A stretch of 64,000 nt of DNA from Methanococcoides sp. (lineage in GTDB: Archaea; Halobacteriota; Methanosarcinia; Methanosarcinales; Methanosarcinaceae): NCBI GenBank assembly GCA_021108275.1, contig JAIORD010000043.1, positions 17,999 through 81,998 of the forward strand. The letters run 5' to 3'. The notes beneath the pieces were generated by a model. The model was given only the letters and a program-made list of their open reading frames with translations, did no database searches and was not told the origin of the DNA. The first letter of the stretch is position 1. The number at the start of each line of letters is the position of its first letter. Made by a program: the position numbers and the translations under genes. Of the stretch, positions 9,119-18,029 are shown piece after piece.

Positions 9119-10090
9119 ATGACAAAGGATATTCTGATACATCAGATAATTGAAGTATTGGAACGCGCCGGGTTCATGGTGTCGGATCAATGTAATATCA
9201 GACCCCGTAGCTTTGACCTCGCTGCACGTCAGGGTAATACGCTCCTATTCTGCAAGGTCTTATACAATATTGACGGTCTGAACGAAGAAACGGCCCGTGA
9301 AATGAAATCTCTGGCAAAATACCTAAATGGCTATCCCATACTCATAGGTGCAAAAACACGTGACCAGCTGCTTGAGGATAGCGTGGTTTATATGAGATAT
9401 GATATTCCTGCATTGAGTATACAGACACTTTACGATTATTTTGTAGAAAATGTACCTCCGCTTGTATCCGCAGCACCTGGTGGTCTGTATGTATCCATTG
9501 ACGGGGATGTGCTCAAGGAAGCGAGGATGAACATCTCTATGTCTCTGGGGGCTCTTGCTTCCGAGTTGGGTGTGTCCAGACGTACCATAAGCAAGTATGA
9601 AGAAGGCCAGATGGATGCATCCATTGATATTGTGCTTCATCTGGAGGAGATACTGGATATGGCACTTGCAAAGTCCATCGATATACTCCGCAGTTTTGAG
9701 AAAGAATTGGACCCTTCAACTGTGAATGAAGATACATCTGAAAGGAAAACACCGCCCAATGACAATATCCTGAACCTTATATACACTCTGGGTTATGATG
9801 TCCTTTCAACGAACCAGGCTCCGTTCAAGGCGGTTTCAAAGGATACTTCCAGTACTTTCCTGACAGGTGTTAGCGAATACAGCAATGCAATGGTCAAACG
9901 TGCTCATTTGATGAGCAGCATCTCCAATGTCATCGAGACCCAATCCGTTTTCATCATCGAGGGTAAGAGCAGGTATAAGTTTGTTGAGGACACCGTACTT
10001 ATCGAAAAGGATGAGCTCAATAATATCGCAGATGCGGATGACCTTGATACTCTTATTCATGAAAGGTCCAAGCGGCATAAAGGGGAATGA
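9119..10090 (+). CDS. Archaeal HTH-type transcriptional regulator (conserved methanogen family)
   Basis: DNA-binding protein of 323 residues. The N-terminal part (about 1-125) resembles a restriction-endonuclease-like fold seen in this conserved archaeal family (RPRSFDLAARQGNTLLFCKV). An Xre-like helix-turn-helix follows at about 140-180 (LGALASELGVSRRTISKYEEG). The C-terminal third is a second conserved domain without recognisable catalytic motif. The TATA-like CATTTATATAG about 30 bp before the ATG points to a leaderless transcript. The target is unknown. Confidence 0.83.
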   Translation: MTKDILIHQIIEVLERAGFMVSDQCNIRPRSFDLAARQGNTLLFCKVLYNIDGLNEETAREMKSLAKYLNGYPILIGAKTRDQLLEDSVVYMRYDIPALSIQTLYDYFVENVPPLVSAAPGGLYVSIDGDVLKEARMNISMSLGALASELGVSRRTISKYEEGQMDASIDIVLHLEEILDMALAKSIDILRSFEKELDPSTVNEDTSERKTPPNDNILNLIYTLGYDVLSTNQAPFKAVSKDTSSTFLTGVSEYSNAMVKRAHLMSSISNVIETQSVFIIEGKSRYKFVEDTVLIEKDELNNIADADDLDTLIHERSKRHKGE

Positions 10091-10110
10091 ACTGTTTTTA
10101 AGTTTCCCTT
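10080..10110 (+). terminator. Probable terminator after the HTH regulator
   Basis: An 8-bp stem (AAGGGGAA / TTTCCCTT, one G-T pair) spans the stop codon region and is followed by a T-rich stretch. It separates the regulator from the purN promoter. Confidence 0.45.
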
Positions 10111-10207
10111 CTTAATATGATCGAATGATTTCCTGTAACAATATGTTGATCGTTTGGATATATAAGCCCAAAACTCTAATATATAGCAATCTCGTATGGT
10201 GTGAGCA

Positions 10208-10816
10208 ATGACTCTCAATATTGCAGTTCTTGTATCTGGACGTGGTTCAAATCTACAGTCCATTATCGATAATATTGAAAATGGCTACATCCCGAATGCT
10301 GCTATCAAGGTCGTTATCAGTGACAAGGGAGATGCCTATGCACTTGAGAGGGCAGAAGCACATGGTATTGTTCCTGTTTTTGTGGACCCTTCTGCTTTTG
10401 GGGATAAAAAAGACTATGAGGATAAGATCCTGGAGGTTCTTGGTAAATATGATACCAACCTTGTCCTCCTTGCAGGATACATGCGTATTCTAGGAAGCAG
10501 GATAATTGGGAAATACCGGAACAGTATAATGAACATCCATCCGGCTTTGTTACCTTCTTTCATGGGACTTCATGCACAGAAGCAGACGTTGGATTATGGT
10601 GTGAAGGTTGCAGGGTGTACAGTTCATTTCGTTGATGAGGGAATGGACACCGGCCCGATAGTTCTTCAGAGATGCGTGCCTGTACTCGAAGGAGATGACG
10701 AGGATTCCCTTGCAGGGCGTATCCTTGAGCAGGAACATAAGATATATCCTGAAGCCGTGAAACTGTTCGTTGAGAACAGGCTTGTGGTGGATGGCAGAAA
10801 AGTATCGATCATATGA
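10208..10816 (+). CDS. purN: Phosphoribosylglycinamide formyltransferase
   Basis: Transfers a formyl group from 10-formyltetrahydrofolate to GAR in purine synthesis. Full-length at 202 residues; N-terminal VLVSGRGSNLQ phosphate-binding loop at residues 7-17, and catalytic Asn/His in MNIHPALLPSF and Asp in DTGPIV. This is the folate-dependent enzyme, not the formate-using PurT, so its position just before glyA-folD makes sense: it consumes the C1 units they make. Two TATA-like boxes (near 10157 and 10178) precede the ATG. Confidence 0.95.
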   Translation: MTLNIAVLVSGRGSNLQSIIDNIENGYIPNAAIKVVISDKGDAYALERAEAHGIVPVFVDPSAFGDKKDYEDKILEVLGKYDTNLVLLAGYMRILGSRIIGKYRNSIMNIHPALLPSFMGLHAQKQTLDYGVKVAGCTVHFVDEGMDTGPIVLQRCVPVLEGDDEDSLAGRILEQEHKIYPEAVKLFVENRLVVDGRKVSII

Positions 10817-10927
10817 TCTGTATGATATAATTAATATCAGCCACTCATATCACATTATCAATTTCATACAATCACATCACTTAACAATTGATCAATTAAA
10901 ACTATAATTTTCAAGGAACGATATAAT

Positions 10928-12172
10928 ATGTCTTACATTTCAGAGATTGACCCGGAAATTGCCAATGCATTGTCATTGGAGGCACAGCGTCAGGATTTCA
11001 AGTTGAACTTGATCGCTTCAGAGAACTACACCAGCCGTGCTGTTATGGAAGCACAGGGCTCCATCATGACCAACAAGTACGCAGAAGGATATTCTGGAAA
11101 GCGTTACTATGGTGGTTGCGAATTTGTCGATATGGCAGAGGACCTTGCAATCTCAAGAGCAAAAGAGATCTTCGGTGCAGAGCATGTAAATGTCCAGCCT
11201 CATTCAGGCTCAGGGGCTAACATGGCTGTCTATTTCTCAGTTCTCAAACCTGGCGACAAGATCATGTCAATGGATCTTTCCCATGGTGGTCACCTTTCCC
11301 ACGGAAGTCATGTGAGCTTTTCAGGTGAACTCTATAACATCGTTCCATACGGTGTTTCCCAGGAGACCGAGATGCTTGATTACAATGAGCTCATGGAAAT
11401 TGCAAAGAAAGAGATGCCACAGATGATCGTTGTTGGAGCATCTGCATATTCCCGTATCATCGATTTCAAGGCATTCAGGGAGATCGCTGATGAGGTAGGA
11501 GCATACCTTCTCGCAGATGTTGCACACATTGCAGGCCTTATCGCTGCCGGTGTACACCCAAATCCATTCCCATACGCTGACTTCGTAACAACAACCACTC
11601 ACAAGACCCTTCGTGGTCCAAGGGGTGGAATGGTTATGTGCAAGGAAGAGTACGCAAAGGCTATCAACAAGTCCGTCTTCCCGGGAATTCAGGGCGGCCC
11701 TTTGATGCACATCATTGCTGCAAAGGCAGTTGCATTCAAGGAAGCATTGAGCGACAATTTCAGGAAGGACCAGGAACAGACCGTAAAGAACGCAAAAGCA
11801 CTTTGTGCAGCGCTTCAGGACAGGGAATTCGATATAGTTTCTGATGGAACTGACAACCATCTTATGCTTATCAACCTTAACAAGTACGACCTTACAGGAA
11901 AGGATGCTGAGGTCATTATGAGCAAAGCTGGTATTGTTATCAACAAGAATACCATCCCATTCGAGACAAGAGGCCCTTTCATTACAAGTGGTCTCAGGGC
12001 AGGTACGCCTGCTTGTACTACACGTGGTATGAAGGAATCAGCAATGGATGAGATCGCAGACTTCTTCAAGACCATTATTGACAACAGGGAGAACGATGCA
12101 GTCCTTGAGACTGTCAATGCAGATGTTCAGGAACTTTGCAGTCGCTTCCCTATCTACGAGCACCTCGGATAA
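10928..12172 (+). CDS. glyA: Serine hydroxymethyltransferase
   Basis: PLP enzyme interconverting serine and glycine while forming 5,10-methylene-tetrahydrofolate. It has 414 residues with [13 protein letters not shown] near the N-terminus, the [11 protein letters not shown] segment, and the PLP lysine in [14 protein letters not shown]. In Methanosarcina barkeri GlyA is specific for tetrahydrofolate rather than methanopterin, which agrees with the folate genes that follow. It is followed 28 bp later by folD and likely shares its transcript. Confidence 0.96.
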   Translation: MSYISEIDPEIANALSLEAQRQDFKLNLIASENYTSRAVMEAQGSIMTNKYAEGYSGKRYYGGCEFVDMAEDLAISRAKEIFGAEHVNVQPHSGSGANMAVYFSVLKPGDKIMSMDLSHGGHLSHGSHVSFSGELYNIVPYGVSQETEMLDYNELMEIAKKEMPQMIVVGASAYSRIIDFKAFREIADEVGAYLLADVAHIAGLIAAGVHPNPFPYADFVTTTTHKTLRGPRGGMVMCKEEYAKAINKSVFPGIQGGPLMHIIAAKAVAFKEALSDNFRKDQEQTVKNAKALCAALQDREFDIVSDGTDNHLMLINLNKYDLTGKDAEVIMSKAGIVINKNTIPFETRGPFITSGLRAGTPACTTRGMKESAMDEIADFFKTIIDNRENDAVLETVNADVQELCSRFPIYEHLG

Positions 12173-12200
12173 TTTATTAGATAATAAAAGGTGATCTTCA

Positions 12201-13061
12201 ATGCCTGATACTGATAATACAAAGATCATTGATGGACGGGCCATCGCAAAGAAAGTGGAAGCTGAAGTGAAAGCTGATGTCGAGAAGCTGATAAGCGAAA
12301 AGGGGGTAACTCCCGGCTTATCGGCCATACTTGTGGGTGAGGACCCTGCATCAAAGATGTACGTGAGGCTGAAACACAAAGCCTGTGAGCGTGTCGGTAT
12401 CTTCGCAGAGGATCAGCATCTTCCTGAGGATATCACTCAGGAGGAACTTCTTGAGGCTATCAGTTCCCTGAACGCAAGGAAAGATATTCACGGTATCCTC
12501 CTGCAACTGCCATTGCCTGAACATCTCAATGAGCAGGAAGCAATGAACGCCATCGATCCTGCAAAGGATGCGGATGGATTCCATCCCTTCAATATGGGGC
12601 AGTTGCTCATTGGTATCGAAGGACTTGTGCCATGCACTCCCAAGGGAATTATACGTGCCCTTGAGGAATACGATGTCGAGATACAGGGCAAGCATGCGGT
12701 CATTGTCGGTCACAGCAATGTTGTGGGTAAACCCATGGCTGCAATGCTTGTGAATAGGAATGCGACCGTGAGCATCTGCCATGTGTTCACCAAGGATGTC
12801 ACCAAGTTCACCAGAGATGCGGATATTCTTGTGGTTGCCACAGGTGTTAAACATCTCATCAAAGAGGATATGGTCAAAGAAGGCGCTGTGATCTTCGATG
12901 TGGGTATCACCGAAGAGAATGGGAAGGTCTACGGAGATGTTGATTTCGAGAACGTTATCAACAAGGCATCCCGTGTGACCCCTGTTCCAGGTGGTGTCGG
13001 ACCGGTGACCATTGCAACACTGATGCAGCATGTCCTTATGTCCGCCCAGAAGACTGCTTAA
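12201..13061 (+). CDS. folD: Bifunctional methylene-THF dehydrogenase / methenyl-THF cyclohydrolase
   Basis: Oxidises 5,10-methylene-THF and hydrolyses methenyl-THF to 10-formyl-THF, the PurN substrate. It has 286 residues; the catalytic Tyr and Lys are in YVRLKHKAC near residues 54-62, with [10 protein letters not shown], and the NADP-binding [11 protein letters not shown] and [10 protein letters not shown] motifs. Ribosome site AAAGGTGATC precedes the ATG. Organised purN, glyA, folD: a complete loop from serine to formyl-GAR. Confidence 0.96.
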   Translation: MPDTDNTKIIDGRAIAKKVEAEVKADVEKLISEKGVTPGLSAILVGEDPASKMYVRLKHKACERVGIFAEDQHLPEDITQEELLEAISSLNARKDIHGILLQLPLPEHLNEQEAMNAIDPAKDADGFHPFNMGQLLIGIEGLVPCTPKGIIRALEEYDVEIQGKHAVIVGHSNVVGKPMAAMLVNRNATVSICHVFTKDVTKFTRDADILVVATGVKHLIKEDMVKEGAVIFDVGITEENGKVYGDVDFENVINKASRVTPVPGGVGPVTIATLMQHVLMSAQKTA

Positions 13062-13071
13062 GATGCAGTCT
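13051..13071 (+). terminator. Terminator after folD
   Basis: Perfect 7-bp stem AGACTGC / GCAGTCT with a 7-base loop, spanning the folD stop codon and followed by a T-rich run. It separates glyA-folD from the folP-like gene, which has its own TATA-like box (ATTATATATAAT) about 40 bp before its ATG. Confidence 0.65.
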
Positions 13072-13140
13072 GTATTTTCTTTTCTCTTTTTCAGTCGAAT
13101 TATATATAATCCATGAAAACTCATAATTGTTGGTTATACA

Positions 13141-14373
13141 ATGGTCGTTGATGTTGACATATGTGGCTTGAAGGTAGGTGATGAGCATCCCGCACGCTTA
13201 ATGGGTGTTATAAACCTGAGTCGCGAATCCTTTTACAAGGGTTCCGTAGTTGATACGGATTCTCTTCTTGATGTTGCTAATAAGATGATAGATGATGGTG
13301 CAACGATCATTGACCTTGGTGCACGGTCAACATGGCCGCTTGCCACACCCATCACAAAGGAAGTGGAATGTGCTCGCCTTCTTCCTGCACTGGAACTTTT
13401 GAAGGACAACGTTGATGCTATGATCTCGGTGGATACCGTATTTGCAGATATTGCGGAAAAGGCTATTGAAAGCGGTGCAGACGTGGTGAACGATGTCGCA
13501 GGTTTTGCAACCGATGGCGGTATGCTTGATGTGGTGGCTGAACATGGCTGCCCCGCAGTCGTAATGGCAGCGGGAAAACTTCCTGGTGATCCGCTGGGTA
13601 TGGATGCGATCATGCATTCCCTTGACGATATCCTCATTCGCTCTGAAGAACGTGGTATCGACACCGATCAGCTCATACTGGACCCTGCCATCGGTAAATG
13701 GGTGCCGGAAAAATCAGCGATGTACGATCTTGAGACCATCGACCAGTTCGAACGCCTGAAAGTCTTCGAGAAACCCCTGCTTGCAGCTATTTCACGCAAG
13801 TCCTTCATCGGTGATCTTCTCAACAAACCCGCAACTGAGCGCCTGTACGGAAGTCTGGCCGCCGCCGCCATCGTTGTGCAGAAAGGGGCTCACATCATCC
13901 GAACACATGATGTTGCAGAGACATTTGACGTTGTGCAAATTGCGGCCGCTGTACGAAGTAGGCAGCCAGTTGTGGAAGAGAGCGGTTTCGAGGTCACCGT
14001 TCTTGACATTCCCTATCCTGATGATGCTGCTCTTTCCATGCGAAATATAGGTGTTACAGGCACGGGTTCTACGATAATGAAGAACAAGACTGTGTCCCGT
14101 GTGCTGCGTATCAGTAATATCACCACCACAGAGGCATTGATAATCAAACAGGAGATCCTCGCAAGGGGTGGGGATGCAGCACTGGAAAGGGATGCGGTTT
14201 CCCATGAGGTAGAAAAGACCGATGTCATTGTCATTGGTACACTGTTGCAGGTAAGAAAACTTGCAGATAAGCTCGAGTGTCAGGCAAGGAACCTTCCTCT
14301 CATCTCAAAGATGATAAAGGATGCACTGGATCAGGAATCAGACATTGAATACCGTTATTTGAGGCAATCATGA
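13141..14373 (+). CDS. folP: Dihydropteroate synthase-like protein with C-terminal extension
   Basis: TIM-barrel pterin-binding protein. Residues 1-280 are DHPS-like: LMGVINLSRESFYKGS (the variant of the first DHPS signature), DLGARSTWP (second signature), a SVDTVFADIAEKAI segment and VNDVAGF. Residues about 285-410 form an extra domain (ITTTEALIIKQEILARGGDAALERDAV) also found in DHPS of clostridia and deltaproteobacteria. Probable role: joining pterin to p-aminobenzoate for folate. The alternative is coupling pterin to ribofuranosylaminobenzene-phosphate in methanopterin synthesis. The next gene overlaps by 4 bp (ATGA), and glyA-folD lie just before, favouring folate. The extension hints at bacterial origin. 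Confidence 0.8.
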   Translation: MVVDVDICGLKVGDEHPARLMGVINLSRESFYKGSVVDTDSLLDVANKMIDDGATIIDLGARSTWPLATPITKEVECARLLPALELLKDNVDAMISVDTVFADIAEKAIESGADVVNDVAGFATDGGMLDVVAEHGCPAVVMAAGKLPGDPLGMDAIMHSLDDILIRSEERGIDTDQLILDPAIGKWVPEKSAMYDLETIDQFERLKVFEKPLLAAISRKSFIGDLLNKPATERLYGSLAAAAIVVQKGAHIIRTHDVAETFDVVQIAAAVRSRQPVVEESGFEVTVLDIPYPDDAALSMRNIGVTGTGSTIMKNKTVSRVLRISNITTTEALIIKQEILARGGDAALERDAVSHEVEKTDVIVIGTLLQVRKLADKLECQARNLPLISKMIKDALDQESDIEYRYLRQS

Positions 14374-14984
14374 TAATCTCATCTTCCAAACCCTTCAACG
14401 AGATCCTTGAAATGCTCATGGACAAGGATGCCGTTTATATTGTAGGTTGCAGCGTCTGTGCCGCCAAACAGCATGTAGGCGGTGAACCCGAGGTCGCAGA
14501 GATGGTATCTCTACTCTCTGATGCCGGAGTAAATGTTATCGGGGGAGTCGTGGCAAAGGCTGCATGCAGTGTCCGGTCCTGCGAGTATCTTCGGGAACTT
14601 GCCCCGAACATCGAGGATGTTACTGCTGTTCTGGTAATGGCATGTGGTAGCGGTACTTCGAACATTGCACGTTTTGTGGATGTGGATGTTTATCCTGCTA
14701 ACAATACCGACTCGTTGGGTGCCATGACAGGGGACAAGGTCATCCATCATCTGTGTGCCATGTGTGGTCAGTGTTCGATCGCAGATTTTGGTGGCATCTG
14801 TCCCACAGCACAGTGTCCCAAGGAATTGCTTAACGGTCCCTGTGGCGGTTCCATGGATGGCAAGTGTGAGGTCGATCCCGAAAAGGATTGTGCGTGGGAA
14901 TTGATATATGAACGTCTTGAGAGGATAGGCAGGCTGGACTTGCTGGAAGAGGTTCGGGATGCTAAGGATAGATTGGTTAAGTGA
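14370..14984 (+). CDS. metV: MetV-like methylenetetrahydrofolate reductase accessory protein
   Basis: Member of the methylene-THF reductase C-terminal domain family, known as MetV in acetogens, where it binds zinc and partners MetF. It has 204 residues with a cysteine-rich profile: VGCSVCAAKQ near residue 25, SVRSCEY, MACGSG, and a C-terminal cluster (CAMCGQC ... CPTAQC ... GPCGGS). Its ATG overlaps the folP stop by 4 bp, indicating translational coupling. metF lies 880 bp downstream, separated by two small membrane-protein genes. Confidence 0.85.
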   Translation: MIISSSKPFNEILEMLMDKDAVYIVGCSVCAAKQHVGGEPEVAEMVSLLSDAGVNVIGGVVAKAACSVRSCEYLRELAPNIEDVTAVLVMACGSGTSNIARFVDVDVYPANNTDSLGAMTGDKVIHHLCAMCGQCSIADFGGICPTAQCPKELLNGPCGGSMDGKCEVDPEKDCAWELIYERLERIGRLDLLEEVRDAKDRLVK

Positions 14985-15110
14985 GTTCTGTTTTTGTCAT
15001 TTCTATGTGGCTCATTATTGTAACATGAGAATTCTGTTTCCTACTCACACATTTTAAATATTATTGTGGCAGTAACAATTTGTTTGATAATGTATGGATG
15101 GTGAATAATT

Positions 15111-15371
15111 ATGATCCCAGAAGTTCAGGATTTAATGCACAATATCGCAAAATATCTTTCTCGCAGATATGCAAGTGCATTATTTGGGTTGTTGTTGCTT
15201 GTTACAATTTTATACTATTATGTGGAGTATTCTTATCAAAATAAATATGATACGTTCTTTATGCTTACAGGACAGACTATTGGTAGTGTCCTTTTTGCGT
15301 TGGCAATAATTGTTTTGATAGCTGTTATGATTTTATTCTCCAGAAAATCTCTAAAATTTCTCAAATTCTAA
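15111..15371 (+). CDS. Small membrane protein of unknown function
   Basis: An 86-residue protein with two clear hydrophobic segments (about 24-40 and 55-76), a positively charged linker at the N-terminal side (SRRYAS) and a basic tail (SRKSLKFLKF). I do not recognise it. GGTGA 10 bases before the ATG supports translation. This stretch is visibly richer in A+T than its neighbours and splits metV from metF. Confidence 0.6.
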   Translation: MIPEVQDLMHNIAKYLSRRYASALFGLLLLVTILYYYVEYSYQNKYDTFFMLTGQTIGSVLFALAIIVLIAVMILFSRKSLKFLKF

Positions 15372-15431
15372 TCATTTATCGGAAAACGGAAAAAATACAA
15401 TAACAAATGTAGTTTTGATAAAGGTGCTGAT

Positions 15432-15740
15432 ATGATATCTTCATTATTATTTTTTATCGGATCAATTACACCGATTACAGCTATATTATGTGGCGTAATT
15501 TCAAAAAATAAATATTTGGGTCTTATTGTAGGTATTACAGGTCCGATGGTCCTTTATTATTCTATCTATATCTATTCAGAGGCTCCATACAGGTTCGATG
15601 CGGCTTATTGTTTTGGAACTCTTACAATTTTAGGAGGCCTGACCGGATATTTAGCATCAATTAAAAAAATAGAATATAACTTGTCCGCAGTATGCTTATG
15701 TCTTTTCTACTTGATATTTTACTTTAAAGGCTTTGCTTAA
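15432..15740 (+). CDS. Small polytopic membrane protein of unknown function
   Basis: A 102-residue protein with three to four hydrophobic segments (about 3-22, 27-45, 58-75, 84-100). I do not recognise it. AGGTGCTGAT just before the ATG is a plausible ribosome site. Like the preceding gene it is AT-rich and membrane-bound, and the two probably form a unit inserted between metV and metF. Confidence 0.58.
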   Translation: MISSLLFFIGSITPITAILCGVISKNKYLGLIVGITGPMVLYYSIYIYSEAPYRFDAAYCFGTLTILGGLTGYLASIKKIEYNLSAVCLCLFYLIFYFKGFA

Positions 15741-15864
15741 GTAGTATCAATCTCGAAGAAAGTTTAGATGGTGTTCTGCAACTCTTCAAGAGGAATTACT
15801 GAAACGAAGTTTCCCCTGACTGTCTCGATGCCTTTAAAAACAAATCGCCCATATTCATCCCACG

Positions 15865-16749
15865 ATGCTTTCAACTTTCAACGATGCACTCAACTCAGAA
15901 CGCTTCATTGTGACCGCAGAGGTGGCACCCCCAAAGGGTACTGATCTCTCGGCAACACTTGGGGATGCAGAACTTATCAGGGGTTTGGTGGATGCCATCA
16001 ATATCACGGACAATCAGCGTGCGGTAATGCGCATGAGTCCTATAGCTGTCGGTAAAATACTGATGGATGCAGGGCATGAGGTGATAGTACAGCTCACCTG
16101 TCGTGACCGCAATAGATTGGTATTACAATCTGATATTCTGGCGGCATCGGCTCTGGGTATTGAGAATCTCTGTGTGATGACAGGGGATTATACTACCAAA
16201 GGTGACCACGTGGGTGCAAAGGCTGTTTATGACCTGGATTCTGTGCAGCTTCTCTCCCTTATATCCAAGATGATGGGTGGGTCCGATATGGCAGGCAATG
16301 AGCTTGCAGGTGCTCCGTCCTTCACTGTTGGTGCAGTGTCCAACACCGATGTGACAAAACGGATGCAGATGCTCAAGCTTAAGAAAAAGATCAATGCCGG
16401 TGCCCGGTTCATTCAGACACAGGCGGTCTATGACGTTGGAAGTTTTAAAGATTTTAGTGATCTTATGGATCAAATAGGTCCGAACGTTCCGGTCCTGGCC
16501 GGTATAATCCCTCTCAGGTCTGCCGCAATGGCACATTTTATGAACAATAACATTCCTGGAATACGGGTCGGAGATGAATTTATTATGCGCATGGAAAATG
16601 CAAAGGATCCGATACAGGAAGGGCTTGAGATAGCTGCAGAAAGTATCCGTGAACTTCGGGATATGTGCAGGGGTATTCATCTTATGCCCATCGGCGGTCA
16701 TGACAATACACAAAGGCTTCTTGAGATGGCAGGCCTCTATAATAGATAA
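15865..16749 (+). CDS. metF: Methylenetetrahydrofolate reductase
   Basis: Reduces 5,10-methylene-THF to 5-methyl-THF. It has 294 residues with the MTHFR pattern: ERFIVTAEVAPPKGTD at the N-terminus, QLTCRDRNRL, LCVMTGDYT (flavin/folate region), and QTQAVYD near residue 192. Catalytic Glu corresponds to the E of TAEVAPP. It likely works with the zinc protein MetV encoded upstream. A TATA-like TTTAAAAACAAA about 30 bp before the ATG suggests its own leaderless promoter. thiC follows 31 bp later. Confidence 0.93.
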   Translation: MLSTFNDALNSERFIVTAEVAPPKGTDLSATLGDAELIRGLVDAINITDNQRAVMRMSPIAVGKILMDAGHEVIVQLTCRDRNRLVLQSDILAASALGIENLCVMTGDYTTKGDHVGAKAVYDLDSVQLLSLISKMMGGSDMAGNELAGAPSFTVGAVSNTDVTKRMQMLKLKKKINAGARFIQTQAVYDVGSFKDFSDLMDQIGPNVPVLAGIIPLRSAAMAHFMNNNIPGIRVGDEFIMRMENAKDPIQEGLEIAAESIRELRDMCRGIHLMPIGGHDNTQRLLEMAGLYNR

Positions 16750-16780
16750 TACATAAAAACGATTTTAAGAGTCGAATACT

Positions 16781-18028
16781 ATGAGACCCACACAGGTAGA
16801 ATACGCAAAGAACGGTACGCTGACCCCGGAAATGGAGTATGTAGCCGAACACGAGTCCATTTATGTGGAAACTGTAATGTCAAGGGTTGCAGATGGCAGC
16901 CTTGTGATAATGGTTCGCGATGGCTGTCCTCCGGTGGCTATCGGCAAAGGAGCTAAGACGAAGATAAATGTCAATCTCGGCACATCTTCTGCAAGCATCG
17001 ATCCTGACGCTGAACTGGAAAAAGTGAAGGTCGCAGAAAAATACGGTGCCGATACCATAACGGACCTGTCAATGGGTGGCGATATCTCTGGCATCAGAAA
17101 AATGGTCTTTGATAACACCACTTTACCTATCACTACCGTGCCTGTCTATCAGGCGGTCGTTGAGTGCGGTATGAAGGATACAACCGGTGACGATGTGCTT
17201 TCCTATCTTAAGAAGCAGGTCGATGAAGGTGTCAGTTCTGTTGTGGTGCATTGCGTGGAAAAGCATATGCTTGAGAAGCTCAAAGGTACAGGGCGTATCA
17301 TGGGCATGGTCTCAAAGGGCGGTTCCTTCACCAGTGTTCTGATGCTGAAGGACGGCTGTGAGAATCCCTATCTTGAGAACTTTGATGAGGTCCTTTCTAT
17401 ACTGAAGAAGAACGATGTCGTCCTTTCCCTTGGGAACACCATGCGTAGCGGGTGCATTCATGATGTGTGCGATAATCCGCAGATGATGGAGATCAGGAAG
17501 AATGCAAAACTTGCAAAGCAGGCCAATGAGGCCGGTGTCCAAGTGATCATTGAAGGAATGGGTGGCCATGTGCAGGCAAATGATATTGTTCCCCACATTC
17601 AGGCTCACCGCACCCTTTCCAATTATCCTCTCTTTGTAGCTGGTCCGTTGCCGACTGATGTCGGTATGGGATATGACCACATCTCCGGGGCAGTTGGTGC
17701 GACCATTGCAAGTGGCAATGGTGCTGATTATCTTTGTTACATAACTCCGGCAGAGCATCTATCCCTTCCAACACCTGAACAGGTGCGTGAAGGCCTTATT
17801 GCTTTTAAGATCGCGGCACACATTGGCGATTCCATGAAATATGGTCTCGATGAGCGGGATAAATTGCTTGCTGACAGGCGTGCCAATTTCGATTGGGAAG
17901 GACAGATGGAACTGGCACTGGACCCTGACAAACCAAAGGGGATGTGTCCTATGACTGGTCCCTGTTCCATGTGTGGCGAATATTGTGCCATCAAGATAAT
18001 GGCTGATTATCTGTCAGAAGGTGTCTGA
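16781..18028 (+). CDS. thiC: ThiC-family radical SAM enzyme (HMP-phosphate synthase or 5-hydroxybenzimidazole synthase)
   Basis: Rearranges aminoimidazole ribotide using a [4Fe-4S] cluster and SAM. It has 415 residues, the short archaeal form lacking the N-terminal domain of bacterial ThiC. Barrel motifs include DTITDLSMGGDI, VYQAVVE and VEGMGGHV-like IIEGMGGHVQAND; the C-terminal cluster motif is PCSMCGEYC (CX2CX3C, one residue shorter than the bacterial spacing). Normal product is the thiamine pyrimidine. Paralogues (BzaF) make the 5-hydroxybenzimidazole cobamide ligand that Methanosarcina uses, and I cannot separate the two by eye. It overlaps the start region of the CofE-like gene. Confidence 0.85.
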   Translation: MRPTQVEYAKNGTLTPEMEYVAEHESIYVETVMSRVADGSLVIMVRDGCPPVAIGKGAKTKINVNLGTSSASIDPDAELEKVKVAEKYGADTITDLSMGGDISGIRKMVFDNTTLPITTVPVYQAVVECGMKDTTGDDVLSYLKKQVDEGVSSVVVHCVEKHMLEKLKGTGRIMGMVSKGGSFTSVLMLKDGCENPYLENFDEVLSILKKNDVVLSLGNTMRSGCIHDVCDNPQMMEIRKNAKLAKQANEAGVQVIIEGMGGHVQANDIVPHIQAHRTLSNYPLFVAGPLPTDVGMGYDHISGAVGATIASGNGADYLCYITPAEHLSLPTPEQVREGLIAFKIAAHIGDSMKYGLDERDKLLADRRANFDWEGQMELALDPDKPKGMCPMTGPCSMCGEYCAIKIMADYLSEGV

Positions 18029-18029
18029 A

